From assembly GCF_003258355.1 (NCBI RefSeq), contig NZ_QKPO01000015.1:82210-146209 (forward strand): a DNA stretch of 64,000 nt, given 5' to 3'. This stretch comes from Confluentibacter sediminis. GTDB taxonomy: Bacteria > Bacteroidota > Bacteroidia > Flavobacteriales > Flavobacteriaceae. The notes under the pieces were generated by a model. That model did not search any database and was not told where the DNA came from. It saw nothing but the letters and a program-made list of their open reading frames with translations. A program made the position numbers and the translations under genes. Shown piece by piece: positions 35,346 through 44,652 of the stretch. Every line of letters starts with the position of its first letter. Position 1 is the stretch's first letter.

Positions 35346-36230
35346 TTATATTAAAATTGCTGAAGTAGTTTCTGCATCTCTATAAATTTTTTTCACTAAA
35401 CCTTGCAATACATTTCCCGGCCCTACCTCGGTAAATAGACTAGCTCCATCGGTAATCATTTGCTGTATAGACTGTGTCCAGCGCACTGGTGCTGTAAGTT
35501 GTAAAATTAAATTTGTCTTAATATCATTTTCATTAATCACAGCTTGAGCTGTAACATTTTGATAAATTGGACAGTTTGGTATATTAAACACTGTATTTTC
35601 GATAGCTGCTGCCAATTCTTCTCTGGCAGGTTCCATTAAAGGGGAATGAAAAGCACCACCAACTGGCAATACCAAAGCACGTCTAGCTCCAGCTGCTTTT
35701 AAAGCTTCACATGCTCTATTTACGGCATCAATCTCACCTGAAATAACTAGTTGCCCAGGGCAATTATAATTTGCCGCAACAACAACACCTTCTGTTGAAG
35801 CACATATTCTTTCAACAATATCGTCTGCTAATCCTAAAACAGCAGCCATGGTACTTGGTTGAATTTCGCAAGCCTTTTGCATGGCTATGGCACGTTGTGA
35901 GACCAACTTTAATCCATCTTCAAAATTTAAAGTATCATTGGCAACTAATGCTGAAAACTCTCCTAAGGAATGTCCTGCAACCATATCTGGTTTAAAGCTA
36001 TCCCCTAAAGTTTTTGCAAGAATCACCGAATGTAAAAATATGGCGGGTTGTGTTACTTTGGTTTCTTTAAGGTCTTCAGCAGAACCTTCAAACATAATAT
36101 CTGTAATGTTAAAACCAAGAATATCATTCGCTTGTTCAAACATTTTTTTTGCTAAAGACGAATTCTTATAAAGTTCTAAACCCATTCCTGAAAATTGGGC
36201 TCCTTGACCTGGAAATATATATGCGTTCAT
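35346..36230 (-). CDS. fabD: Malonyl-CoA:ACP transacylase
   Basis: 294 residues. The N-terminal IFPGQGAQFSGMG, the nucleophile Ser88 in GHSLGEFSAL and the catalytic His195 in GGAFHSPLM define FabD. It transfers malonyl groups to acyl-carrier protein for fatty acid synthesis in the cytoplasm. It is upstream of lspA in the same direction. A -7-like TATTTTTG on the minus strand (36258-36251) lies about 20 bases before the start. Confidence 0.96.
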   Translation of the reverse strand: MNAYIFPGQGAQFSGMGLELYKNSSLAKKMFEQANDILGFNITDIMFEGSAEDLKETKVTQPAIFLHSVILAKTLGDSFKPDMVAGHSLGEFSALVANDTLNFEDGLKLVSQRAIAMQKACEIQPSTMAAVLGLADDIVERICASTEGVVVAANYNCPGQLVISGEIDAVNRACEALKAAGARRALVLPVGGAFHSPLMEPAREELAAAIENTVFNIPNCPIYQNVTAQAVINENDIKTNLILQLTAPVRWTQSIQQMITDGASLFTEVGPGNVLQGLVKKIYRDAETTSAILI

Positions 36231-36262
36231 GTATTTTATTTTTTGTGGTGCAAAAATAGGAA

Positions 36263-36823
36263 TTAATTATTATTTATACTCTTAATCACTTTAGCAGGAT
36301 TACCACCAATAACAACATTATCAGGAAAACTTTTAGTAACAACAGCTCCTGCTGCCACAACTGTATTATTGCCTAATGTAACCCCTGGACAAATGATAGC
36401 TCCACCTCCAATCCATACATTGTTGCCTATAGTTATTGGTTTTGCATATTCTTTCCCACTATTTCTTAATTTATATTCTATAGGATGTGTTGCAGTGTAA
36501 ATTTGTACATGAGGTGCAAACATGCAATTATCTCCAATGATTACAGTTGCCACATCTAAAATGCAGCAATTAAAATTCATAAAAACATTGTGACCTACTT
36601 TAATATTACTACCATAATCGCAATGAAATGGCGGTTCTACAAATAAATTTTCTCCAGCACCTTCAAAAATCTCATATAATACCTTATTTCGCTCTTCCAT
36701 ATGTTCTTCACTCAAACTATTGAATTTGTGAAACAATAGTCGAACGCGATGACGCTCTTTCATTAATTCTGGATCAGATGGATTATACATTTCACCTGCT
36801 AACATTTTCTGTTTTTCTGTCAT
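36263..36823 (-). CDS. Maltose/galactoside O-acetyltransferase-type hexapeptide protein
   Basis: 186 residues from the ATG at 36823. The longer reading frame, beginning at 36925, lies within the upstream dehydrogenase gene and gives a Trp/Arg-rich nonsense N-terminus, so it is excluded. The N-terminal mac domain ([18 protein letters not shown]) is followed by left-handed beta-helix hexapeptides such as [16 protein letters not shown], the catalytic His region [27 protein letters not shown] and [13 protein letters not shown]. The family transfers acetyl from acetyl-CoA to sugars such as maltose. The physiological acceptor is unknown. It follows the FAD dehydrogenase by 11 bases. Confidence 0.92.
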   Translation of the reverse strand: MTEKQKMLAGEMYNPSDPELMKERHRVRLLFHKFNSLSEEHMEERNKVLYEIFEGAGENLFVEPPFHCDYGSNIKVGHNVFMNFNCCILDVATVIIGDNCMFAPHVQIYTATHPIEYKLRNSGKEYAKPITIGNNVWIGGGAIICPGVTLGNNTVVAAGAVVTKSFPDNVVIGGNPAKVIKSINNN

Positions 36824-36834
36824 AATATTAAATT

Positions 36835-38391
36835 TTATAAACCAATAACGGCTGCTTCCGCACAACGTTCGCCATCCATAGCGGCAGAAACGATGCCTCC
36901 CGCATAACCACCACCCTCTCCACATGGAAATAAGCCTTTAATTTGTGGATGTTCTAACTGTTCGTTTCTTGGAATACAAACTGGGGATGAGGTTCTAGAT
37001 TCCACGCCTACAACATTCGCTTCAGACGTATAATAACCTTTCATTTTTTGTCCGAAAGCCTGAAATCCCTTTCGTAAACTACTTCCTATTAATTTGGGTA
37101 GTAAAGAATGTAATGGCGCAGAATTTAACCCTGGTTGATACGACGATGCATTTAAATCTGCCGATAGCCGTCCTTCAACAAAATCGGTTAAACGTTGCGC
37201 TGGTGCTACCTGACTTCTACCACCGGCAGTAAACGCTATTTTTTCTAAATTCTTTTGATATTCCAACCCTTTTAAAGGTCCAAAATGCTCATATTTATGT
37301 AAATCTCTATTCACATCAATTTCAACTACAATACCAGAATTGGCGAATAGATTATTTCGTTTTGATGGAGACATACCATTTACGACTACTTCACCATTAG
37401 CTGTTGCTGCAGGCACAATAAATCCACCAGGACACATACAAAATGAATATACACCACGATTATTGACTTGTTGTACTAAACTGTATGATGCAGCGGGCAA
37501 TAATTCATTTCTTTCACCACTGCAATGATATTGAATAGAATCTATGATATGCTGTGGATGCTCTACCCGAACACCCATAGCAAACGATTTAGCTTCTAAT
37601 GCAATGTCTTTTTTATGAAGTAAATAAAATATGTCGCGTGCTGAGTGTCCTGTTGCTAAAACAACCCGGTTTACAGGCATTTCTTCACCGTTTTGCAATT
37701 GAATGGCTCGTAGTTTGTTGTTTTTTATAATGAAATCGACCACTCGGGTTTCAAAGTGAATATCACCTCCATATTTCAATATAGTTTCCCGAATATTCTG
37801 TACGACTTTTGGAAGTTTATTGGTACCGATATGAGGATGTGCATCAACCAATATTTGGTCTGTGGCACCATGAAAGACTAAGTTTTCAAAAATACGCCGT
37901 ACATCACCACGTTTTAAACTTCTGGTATATAACTTACCATCACTATAGGTTCCCGCACCTCCTTCTCCGAAACAATAATTGGAGTCTTCGTTTACAAAAT
38001 GATCTTGATTAATCGCTCTCAAATCGCGACGACGGTCTTGTACATTTTTACCACGCTCTAAAACAATGGGCTTAAAGCCCAATTCAATACAACGCAAAGC
38101 TGCATACATCCCTGCTGGACCAAACCCTATGATATGAATCGTTTTAGCTTTTGAAACATCTTGATATTCAAATTGATAATCTGAAGTTTTTGGCAGCATT
38201 TCTCGAATATAAACAGCAACTTTATAGTTGAAAATAATTTTTGTTTTACGGGCATCAATAGATTTTCGAAGCACTTTTACACCTGTAATATCTTCTTTAT
38301 CAATATTTAAAGCTTGAGCAGATTTAACTACTAAAATATCCTTATATTCTTCTTCTTTAAGCGTAACACGAAGCTGAAGTTCTTCTATCAT
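36835..38391 (-). CDS. FAD-dependent dehydrogenase of the COG2509 type
   Basis: 518 residues. An N-terminal ferredoxin-fold-like segment of about 85 residues precedes the dinucleotide-binding motif [14 protein letters not shown] (about 91-104). [22 protein letters not shown] is approximated here as [17 protein letters not shown], the mark of this uncharacterised flavoprotein family. [13 protein letters not shown] and [20 protein letters not shown] form the second FAD contact. It is cytoplasmic, with unknown substrate. Its -7 box TAATTTTG (minus strand, 38403-38396) lies only 5 bases before the ATG, so the mRNA may have almost no leader. Co-transcribed with the acetyltransferase. Confidence 0.9.
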   Translation of the reverse strand: MIEELQLRVTLKEEEYKDILVVKSAQALNIDKEDITGVKVLRKSIDARKTKIIFNYKVAVYIREMLPKTSDYQFEYQDVSKAKTIHIIGFGPAGMYAALRCIELGFKPIVLERGKNVQDRRRDLRAINQDHFVNEDSNYCFGEGGAGTYSDGKLYTRSLKRGDVRRIFENLVFHGATDQILVDAHPHIGTNKLPKVVQNIRETILKYGGDIHFETRVVDFIIKNNKLRAIQLQNGEEMPVNRVVLATGHSARDIFYLLHKKDIALEAKSFAMGVRVEHPQHIIDSIQYHCSGERNELLPAASYSLVQQVNNRGVYSFCMCPGGFIVPAATANGEVVVNGMSPSKRNNLFANSGIVVEIDVNRDLHKYEHFGPLKGLEYQKNLEKIAFTAGGRSQVAPAQRLTDFVEGRLSADLNASSYQPGLNSAPLHSLLPKLIGSSLRKGFQAFGQKMKGYYTSEANVVGVESRTSSPVCIPRNEQLEHPQIKGLFPCGEGGGYAGGIVSAAMDGERCAEAAVIGL

Positions 38392-38395
38392 ACTG

Positions 38396-38403
38396 CAAAA
38401 TTA
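38396..38403 (-). promoter_or_regulatory. -7 box directly before the FAD dehydrogenase
   Basis: TAATTTTG on the minus strand ends 5 bases before the start codon. No TTG box at the right distance is visible. If used, the transcript would be leaderless or nearly so. Confidence 0.4.
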
Positions 38404-38512
38404 CTGAAATTTGGTATATAGGATTCATTTCTTTTTATATTAAACAAATTCAATTAAAAAGATGTTAAAATAGTTTATGTATAAACAAAGTATTTATTGC
38501 TATAGAGTAAAA

Positions 38513-38861
38513 TCAAACTTTTAATAACCCACGAAATCCTCTAGCAGCATAATAAGATTGTGCATCATTGTGGTAAACAAAAACCATATCATAACGGTAA
38601 TCGCCAAAAATAGGACCTTCTAGTTTCCTTATAGCTGCTGATGTTTTAACCAACTGGGTGTTTTGGCATCAAAATCAATAACGTCAGGTTTACCACCTGT
38701 AATTTCCATTTCATTAAGCGACCAAAGTTTTTCAGGTTGGACTCTAGTTTTGTCTGAACATTTAACCATTCCATATCGGCATGCCGATTCTTATGCTTCT
38801 CAAAACATGCTTTTAACACGTTTATAAGGCGTGTGTGATAATTGCTTTTTAGTTCCCACAC
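38513..38861 (-). pseudogene. DUF4256 gene remnant with frameshift and internal deletion
   Basis: The frame from 38861 (GTG) reads LINVLKACFEKHKNRHADMEW and VQTKLESN, which match the N-terminal half of DUF4256 proteins. At about 38737 one C is missing, and the frame must shift to continue as PEKLWSLNEMEITGGKPDV-IDFDAKT. This then joins directly to PSWLKTSAAIRKLEGP and GDYRYDMVFVYHNDAQSY-YAARGFRGLLKV, ending at TGA 38513-38515. The middle of the family (the stretch with the YDCS motif and the following helices, about 60-80 residues by memory) is deleted. No ATG start remains. The gene is therefore dead by two independent lesions. Confidence 0.87.
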
Positions 38862-38902
38862 GATAATGTATTAGTTGAATACTTTATAAAACAAATAAAT
38901 TT

Positions 38903-39787
38903 TCAGCTTCTAACGTAGGTAATAAAGGAAAAATCATACTCATTGTTTTCGTCTTTTTTATGGAAAATATTATTAGTTTCCTTCCAAACAGATGTATCAA
39001 TCTCAGGAAAAAATGTATCGGCTTCAAAGGTTTCGTGCAGTCTGGTAATTTCAATTTTATTGGCCATATCCATAGCCTGCTTGTAAATTTCACCTCCACC
39101 AATTATAAATGGCTGTGTATCGTTTTTAGCAATAGTAATGGCGTCTTTTAGTGTATTAACAATAATAACGCCTTGTGGTGCTTTATAGTTAGCTTGTCTG
39201 GTAATTACAACGTGGGTTCTGTTTGGCAATGGCTTCGCAAAACTTTCAAACGTTTTTCGTCCCATAATAATGTAATGCCCATTAGTAAGCTTTTTAAATC
39301 GTTTTAAATCGTCGCTTAAGTGCCAAATTAATTTATTGTCTTTGCCTATCGCATTATTTTCGGCAGCGGCAACAATTAAGGTTAGTTTAGACTTTTTTTT
39401 TTCTGAATCTTCTAGAGAAGCTTCCGCTTCTAAATTCTGTTTTAGTGATTCTATGCGCTTTTCTTGTTTGGAAACCAATTTTTGTAATTGATTTTCTTCC
39501 CACGCTTTGCCCATAAACTTATGTGTTATAAACACATTGAAAAGATGATAAAGCAACAAAAATAACCAAATTAAGATAGCAAATACAAACCAATTCGTAT
39601 CAAAAGGTCTAAATTCCTTTCCTAAACCCAGCACCAAATTGAGGAATATAAAAAATACGGATCCTATTAAGAAAACCACAAAATGTATGTACAAACGCTT
39701 TTTTTGTTTGATTCGTTTTTGAGCATTTTTTAGAAGTTCTAACTGATCTTTATCTATCTGTGGTTTTGCATTACTTTTTCCAAACAT
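38903..39787 (-). CDS. folA: Fusion of a 2TM domain and dihydrofolate reductase
   Basis: 294 residues from ATG 39787; the upstream ATG at 39841 would add 18 unlikely residues. Residues about 14-95 form a 2TM domain: a Lys/Arg-rich amphipathic lead, two membrane helices (about 33-53 and 65-86) and FITHKFMGKAWEENQ. A charged coiled-coil linker (95-134) leads to a full DHFR domain (135-292): LIVAAAENNAIGKDNKLIWHL, the acidic Asp160 in LSDDLKRF, YIIMGRKTFESFAKPLPNR, and GGGEIYKQAM. DHFR makes tetrahydrofolate from dihydrofolate, the product of thymidylate synthase, whose gene lies close by. The fusion would tether DHFR to the inner membrane. Confidence 0.93.
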   Translation of the reverse strand: MFGKSNAKPQIDKDQLELLKNAQKRIKQKKRLYIHFVVFLIGSVFFIFLNLVLGLGKEFRPFDTNWFVFAILIWLFLLLYHLFNVFITHKFMGKAWEENQLQKLVSKQEKRIESLKQNLEAEASLEDSEKKKSKLTLIVAAAENNAIGKDNKLIWHLSDDLKRFKKLTNGHYIIMGRKTFESFAKPLPNRTHVVITRQANYKAPQGVIIVNTLKDAITIAKNDTQPFIIGGGEIYKQAMDMANKIEITRLHETFEADTFFPEIDTSVWKETNNIFHKKDENNEYDFSFITYVRS

Positions 39788-40039
39788 CTTGTAATAATTA
39801 TAATATGTAAAATTAATGTTTTTTAATGAAAATAGAACCATTACAAACAGGTTATATTAAAATTTGACATCATATTAACCCATTTAAAATCAGATAAAAA
39901 CAAAATTTACAATACTGATGATTCTACAATTTAATCAATAATTTTTTATTCAGATAAGATTAAAAAGAACTCATATTAATAAATTGATAATTCTTTATTT
40001 CGAAGCTGATTAATGTTTAAAGCTTAGAAAATTGTTTCC

Positions 40040-40047
40040 TAAATTTG
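40040..40047 (+). promoter_or_regulatory. -7 box of the CBM48-like gene
   Basis: TAAATTTG matches TAnnTTTG, with a weak TTTA 20 bases upstream (40016-40019). It overlaps the upstream TTG start candidate (40045), which supports the ATG at 40078 as the real start. Confidence 0.55.
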
Positions 40048-40077
40048 CAACAACAAACAACACAACACATTCTAATT

Positions 40078-40368
40078 ATGTCTATTACAAAACAATATCT
40101 TAAAAGCAAACCTATTTGCAAAGTAACTTTTTCAATACTTGCTGAAGATGCTAAAAAAGTTGAACTTGCGGGAAGTTTTAACAAATGGAAAGCTACACCT
40201 TTAAAAAAATTAAAAAATGGAACTTTTAAAGGAACCATTGATTTAGATACCGAAAGTTCTTATGAATTTAAATACATTGTTGACGGTATTTATGTAAACG
40301 ATGATGCTGCCGATAATTATGTATGGAATGATTTTGCCGCTGCCAATAATAGCGTTGTAAATGTTTAG
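40078..40368 (+). CDS. Stand-alone CBM48/AMPK-type glycogen-binding-like domain protein
   Basis: 96 residues from ATG 40078. The whole protein is one early-set beta-sandwich. KVTFSILAEDAKKVELAGSF, then NKWKATPLKKLKNGTFKGTI and YEFKYIVDGIYVNDDAADNY match the CBM48/AMPK-beta pattern, with the conserved VxLAGSFNxW and FKYxVDG elements. In other proteins this domain binds alpha-glucans, mostly next to isoamylase or kinase partners. Here it stands alone, without signal peptide, between the DHFR and thyA genes. A cytoplasmic role in glycogen binding is only inference. A strong terminator follows. Confidence 0.85.
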   Translation: MSITKQYLKSKPICKVTFSILAEDAKKVELAGSFNKWKATPLKKLKNGTFKGTIDLDTESSYEFKYIVDGIYVNDDAADNYVWNDFAAANNSVVNV

Positions 40369-40387
40369 TTGAATCCTAAAAATTAAA

Positions 40388-40423
40388 CAAAAAAGTGCTT
40401 TCAAATGAAAGCACTTTTTTTTT
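40388..40423. terminator. Bidirectional terminator between CBM48-like gene and thyA
   Basis: The stem AAAAGTGCTTTC/GAAAGCACTTTT with a tight loop has A and T tracts on both sides. It ends over the thyA stop codon region. Confidence 0.9.
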
Positions 40424-41246
40424 ATATAGCTACGGCTCCTTTAATATGAGGATGCGGATTATAATCTACCAAAGTAAAGTCTTCAAATTTAAAATCGAAA
40501 ATATCTTTAATTTCTGGATTTAACAGCATTTTCGGCAATGGCCTTAAGTCTCTAGACAATTGTAATTCCAATTGCTCAAAATGATTGCTATAAATATGGG
40601 CATCCCCAAAGGTGTGAATAAATTCACCTGGCTGATAACCACAAACTTGAGCCATCATCATGGTAAATAAAGCATAGGATGCAATATTAAATGGCACACC
40701 TAAAAATATATCAGCACTACGTTGATAGAGTTGACAAGACAGTTTCCCTTCAGCGACATAAAATTGAAAAAATGCATGGCAAGGAGGCAAAGCAGCCTTC
40801 CCATTAGCAACATTTTCACTAAACGATTTTGAGGTATCTGGCAAAACTGATGGATTCCAAGCAGACACCAACATACGTCGGCTATTTGGATTGTTTTTTA
40901 AAGTTTCAACTACTTCTTTTATTTGGTCTATTTCATCACTGTTCCAATTACGCCACTGGTGACCGTAAACAGGTCCTAAATCACCATGTTCATCAGCCCA
41001 CTCATTCCAAATACGCACACCGTTTTCGGTTAGATAATCTATATTCGTATCACCTTTTAAAAACCAAAGTAATTCATAAATAATAGATTTTAAATGTAAC
41101 TTTTTAGTAGTTACCATAGGAAAACCTTCACTTAAGTCAAATCGCATTTGGTAACCAAAAACACTTTTTGTGCCAGTACCCGTACGGTCACCTTTTTGGT
41201 TGCCATTTTCTAAAACGTGCTTTACTAGATCGTGATATTGTTTCAT
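40422..41246 (-). CDS. thyA: Thymidylate synthase
   Basis: 274 residues. The active-site Cys156 is in [27 protein letters not shown] binds phosphate, [10 protein letters not shown] holds the second-subunit Arg pair, and the C-terminus [10 protein letters not shown] closes the site. It converts dUMP to dTMP using methylene-tetrahydrofolate, so its product dihydrofolate is the substrate of the nearby DHFR fusion. It has the same strand as the nucleoside transporter upstream, with a 161-base gap that holds only a small inverted repeat (41261-41277). Confidence 0.98.
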   Translation of the reverse strand: MKQYHDLVKHVLENGNQKGDRTGTGTKSVFGYQMRFDLSEGFPMVTTKKLHLKSIIYELLWFLKGDTNIDYLTENGVRIWNEWADEHGDLGPVYGHQWRNWNSDEIDQIKEVVETLKNNPNSRRMLVSAWNPSVLPDTSKSFSENVANGKAALPPCHAFFQFYVAEGKLSCQLYQRSADIFLGVPFNIASYALFTMMMAQVCGYQPGEFIHTFGDAHIYSNHFEQLELQLSRDLRPLPKMLLNPEIKDIFDFKFEDFTLVDYNPHPHIKGAVAI

Positions 41247-41407
41247 AAATTATTCTTCAATCTTCTCAATGAGAAGAAAATTTTAATCATTTAGATTGTA
41301 AAAATAGAAAATAGGAATAATGTTTTTTTAATAAATAAACCTTAATTATTAAGAGTTTATCAACCACTTAAGTTTTGATTTTATCTTAGTAAAACATATT
41401 ACTAAAA

Positions 41408-42931
41408 TTATCCAATAATCATCCCTGCAATAGTAGCAGAAATCAATGAGGCTATAGTACCCCCAAGCAAGGCTCTCATACCAAATTCTGAAAGGGTCTT
41501 ACGCTGTCCAGGAGCTAAAGAACCAATACCTCCAATCTGAATACCTATGGACGCAAAATTTGCAAAGCCACATAACATATACGTAGCAATGATAATCGAT
41601 TTCTCAAATTTTAAATGAGTAACACTCGCTACATTTTTAAGGTCTGCTAATTGAATATATCCAACAAATTCACTAGCTGCAAGTTTAATACCTAATAGTT
41701 GCCCCATAAGTGCCATATCTTCTTTTGCCACACCAATAATCCACATAAGGGGTGCAAAAATATAACCTAAAATAAGCTCAAGAGACAAACTTTGGTAAAC
41801 GGTATGACTAGAGACCCACAAATTAATACTCGTTACATCACCAAACCAACCTAAAATTCCATTAAACATAGCTATAAAAGCAACAAAAACCAACAGCATC
41901 CCACCAACATTCACGGCTAATTTCAAACCTTCTGTAGTCCCATTGGCAATAGCATCCAAAAAGTTAGTTCCTATAACTTCCTGTGACACACTAACATCAT
42001 TATTAACGTCTTCAGTTTGTGGATATAATATTTTTGAAATAACAATCGCCCCTGGAGCTGCCATAACTGAAGCGGCTAAAAGATGCTTGGCATAAAACAG
42101 TCTTAATACTGGATCCTCACCTCCTAAAAAGCCTATGTATGCAGCCAATACGGCGCCAGCTACTGTTGCCATACCTCCAATCATAACCAAAAGCATTTCA
42201 GACTTATTCATTTTTTCCAAATAGGCCTTAATTAATAAAGGTGCTTCGGTTTGTCCTAAAAAAATATTTCCTGCAACGCTTAAACTTTCGGCTCCAGAAA
42301 CTTTCAAAAATTTTGAAAGCAACCATGCCATGCCTTTAACTACTTTTTGAATGATACCTAGATAAAACAAAACAGATGTTAATGCTGAAAAGAATATGAT
42401 AGTTGGCAATACTTGAAATGCAAAGATATAGCCGAATTTTTCTTGATCAACTACCAGACCCTCAAATAAAAACTGGCTTCCTGCCCTAGTGAATTCTAAA
42501 ACACTTACAAAGAGGCTACCCACAAATTCAAATATGGTTTTTACAAATTCAACCTTTAAAACACCTATGGCAATAAGTAATTGAAAAGCCAATCCTAAAA
42601 TGACAATTTTCCAATCTATTGCTTTTCTATTTTTACTAAATAAAAAGGCTAAAAATATTAAAAAACCCATCCCTAAAATACCCCGAAATAAACTATTTAA
42701 TGAAAAGCCTTGACTTGGTATGATGGTTTTTATTTCTGACGATTGAGGAATTTCTTGTAAACTTTTATTTTGAAGTAGGGATGGATTTGTTGAATCTGAA
42801 CTTATTAAAGTTAACTGGGTTTCATCCTGATCTTGATCTATAACCGAACTATTTTTTATACCTGATTCTTGTGCTAGTAAAGTTGATACACTAAATAAAA
42901 TAACAAAAACAGATAAAAAAATTTGCTTCAT
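41408..42931 (-). CDS. Concentrative nucleoside transporter (NupC family) with N-terminal extension
   Basis: 507 residues. A cleavable-looking signal peptide (1-20, STLLAQ) and a Ser/Gln/Asp-rich segment of about 60 residues precede the first NupC helix, near FRGILGMGFLIFLAFLF. The CNT core follows: LPTIIFFSALTSVLFYLGII, the NIFLGQTEAPLLIKAYL motif of the nucleoside site, MATVAGAVLAAYIGFLG, and the C-terminal CGFANFASIGIQIGGIGSLAPGQR. It imports nucleosides with sodium or protons across the inner membrane. The neighbouring thyA fits nucleotide metabolism. It is 11 bases after the bifunctional-nuclease gene. Confidence 0.93.
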   Translation of the reverse strand: MKQIFLSVFVILFSVSTLLAQESGIKNSSVIDQDQDETQLTLISSDSTNPSLLQNKSLQEIPQSSEIKTIIPSQGFSLNSLFRGILGMGFLIFLAFLFSKNRKAIDWKIVILGLAFQLLIAIGVLKVEFVKTIFEFVGSLFVSVLEFTRAGSQFLFEGLVVDQEKFGYIFAFQVLPTIIFFSALTSVLFYLGIIQKVVKGMAWLLSKFLKVSGAESLSVAGNIFLGQTEAPLLIKAYLEKMNKSEMLLVMIGGMATVAGAVLAAYIGFLGGEDPVLRLFYAKHLLAASVMAAPGAIVISKILYPQTEDVNNDVSVSQEVIGTNFLDAIANGTTEGLKLAVNVGGMLLVFVAFIAMFNGILGWFGDVTSINLWVSSHTVYQSLSLELILGYIFAPLMWIIGVAKEDMALMGQLLGIKLAASEFVGYIQLADLKNVASVTHLKFEKSIIIATYMLCGFANFASIGIQIGGIGSLAPGQRKTLSEFGMRALLGGTIASLISATIAGMIIG

Positions 42932-42942
42932 ATATTTGAATA

Positions 42943-43560
42943 TTAACGCTTAGAAATTTCATCCCTAATATGTGCCGCTTTCTCGTAATCCTCATTACTA
43001 ACAGCTTCATTTAACATATTATGAAGTTCTTCTAATGTTTTTGTGGAATAATTTTCTTTAGAAAATGATGGTTCAAGATTGTTATCTAATAATTCATCCA
43101 TTAAAATACTATCTTGATTTTCATCTTCTTTTTGTTTTTTAGACTCTACTTTTAAATAAATTCCAGCCTTATCTAAAATATTTTTATAAGTAAAAATAGG
43201 TGCTTCAAAACGAAGGGCCAATGCAATAGCATCACTAGTTCTAGCATCAATAATTTCTTCAATTTTATCACGCTCACATATTAAACTTGAATAAAATACA
43301 CCATCTACAAGTTTATGGATAATTACTTGTTTAATAACAATATCAAATCTATCAGCAAAATTTTTAAATAAATCGTGGGTTAAAGGTCTGGGAGGTTTAA
43401 TTTCCTTTTCCAAAGCAATGGCTATGGACTGGGCTTCAAAAGCACCGATTACAATAGGAAGTTTACGGTCTCCATCCACTTCATTCAATATTAGTGCATA
43501 CGCACCATTCTGGGTTTGACTATAAGATATTCCCTTTATATTTAATCTAACTAAACTCAT
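42943..43560 (-). CDS. Bifunctional nuclease family (DUF151) protein with UVR motif
   Basis: 205 residues. The N-terminal BFN/DUF151 domain (about 1-135) shows LPIVIGAFEAQSIAIALE, RPLTHDLFKNF and RTSDAIALALRFEAPIF. A charged linker leads to a C-terminal UVR motif (about 168-203, LEELHNMLNEAVSNEDYEKAAHIRDEIS), as in UvrB/UvrC and some Clp adaptors. Plant relatives of the first domain have nuclease activity; in bacteria the role is not settled. It is transcribed ahead of nupC. Confidence 0.92.
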   Translation of the reverse strand: MSLVRLNIKGISYSQTQNGAYALILNEVDGDRKLPIVIGAFEAQSIAIALEKEIKPPRPLTHDLFKNFADRFDIVIKQVIIHKLVDGVFYSSLICERDKIEEIIDARTSDAIALALRFEAPIFTYKNILDKAGIYLKVESKKQKEDENQDSILMDELLDNNLEPSFSKENYSTKTLEELHNMLNEAVSNEDYEKAAHIRDEISKR

Positions 43561-43679
43561 AATTTATAAAAACGCAAAGAACCGTTTAAATTAGGACTTT
43601 ACCAAACTGCCTAATACCGTTTTATTAAAAAACCGAATTTAACAGACTTTTTTCGCTTATACAATTTATAAAAAATAAT

Positions 43680-44639
43680 TTACTGTTGCGCTTTAAAGGC
43701 TTTTAATTTTTCAATTAGCTCTGGAACCACTACAAAAGCGTCACCAACCACACCATAATCAGCCGCTTTAAAGAAAGGTGCTTCTGGATCTATGTTAATA
43801 ACCACTTTAACTTTTGAGGCATTAATTCCTGCTAAATGTTGAATAGCTCCAGAAATTCCTATAGCAATATATAAATTGGCAGCTACAGGTTTTCCTGTTT
43901 GCCCTACATGTTCGCCATGTGGTCTCCAACCCAAATCCGATACTGGTTTAGAACAAGCCGTAGCAGCACCTAAAACCGATGCTAATTCTTCAATCATGCC
44001 CCAATTTTCTGGACCTTTCAAACCTCTTCCTCCCGACACAACAATGTCCGCATCAGCAATACTCACTTGACCAGATACTTTATCTACCGACTCTACTTTA
44101 ATACCAGATTCTGCTATAGACGGAGAAAACGCTTCCTCGGAAGCATTGCCAGAAGTTTCGACCAATCCAAAAGAATTATTAGAAACTCCTATTATTTTCA
44201 CATCTGTATTAATTTGTATAAACTCAAAAGCTTTATTAGTAAAAGCGGTACGCTTCACTGTAAATGGTGAAACACTTGTTGGCACAGAAATAACATTAGA
44301 CGCATAGCCGGCATTAAGTTCTACGGCTAATAATGGTGCTAAATACTTACTATTGGCACTCGAGCTAACAATCACAACTTTTGTTCCTTCTTTTTCTGCT
44401 GCTTGCTTTATTACATTTGCGTACATTTTAGCATTAAAATCATCTAACTGCGTGTTAGTTACATTTAATACTTTATCTACACCATAAATTCCTAATTTAG
44501 AAGTATCAATTGCATTAATCGTTATGGCAGTAACCGTTGTTCCCAATTGATTGGCAACTGTTTTGGCATAAGAAGCCACCTCAAAAGCCACTTTTTTAAA
44601 TTTCCCTTGTTCTGATTCTGTATATACTAAAACTGACAT
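43680..44639 (-). CDS. etfA: Electron transfer flavoprotein alpha subunit
   Basis: 319 residues from ATG 44639 (MSVLVYTESEQGKFK, the family start). An ATG 18 bases upstream lies inside the REP-like hairpin and is rejected. The N-terminal nucleotide-fold domain is followed by the FAD-binding C-terminal domain: VVSGGRGLKGPENW, KPVSDLGWRPHGEHVGQTGKPV, and YIAIGISGAIQHLAGI. With EtfB it carries electrons from acyl-CoA dehydrogenases to the quinone pool. It follows etfB after a gap that contains two hairpin repeats. Confidence 0.96.
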   Translation of the reverse strand: MSVLVYTESEQGKFKKVAFEVASYAKTVANQLGTTVTAITINAIDTSKLGIYGVDKVLNVTNTQLDDFNAKMYANVIKQAAEKEGTKVVIVSSSANSKYLAPLLAVELNAGYASNVISVPTSVSPFTVKRTAFTNKAFEFIQINTDVKIIGVSNNSFGLVETSGNASEEAFSPSIAESGIKVESVDKVSGQVSIADADIVVSGGRGLKGPENWGMIEELASVLGAATACSKPVSDLGWRPHGEHVGQTGKPVAANLYIAIGISGAIQHLAGINASKVKVVINIDPEAPFFKAADYGVVGDAFVVVPELIEKLKAFKAQQ

Positions 44640-44652
44640 ATTTTTTTGTTTT

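Noticed and set aside
36824..36925. N-terminal extension of the acetyltransferase
   Set aside because: It lies inside the 3' end of the FAD dehydrogenase gene and gives a Trp/Arg/Cys-rich peptide unlike the family, which starts at MTEKQKM.
38884..39102. Minus-strand ORF over the end of the DHFR gene
   Set aside because: A shadow frame of folA with no family resemblance.
41261..41277. TCTTCTC-AAT-GAGAAGA inverted repeat before thyA
   Set aside because: It lacks a T-tract in the direction of transcription and has no neighbouring promoter boxes; too short to call a regulatory site.
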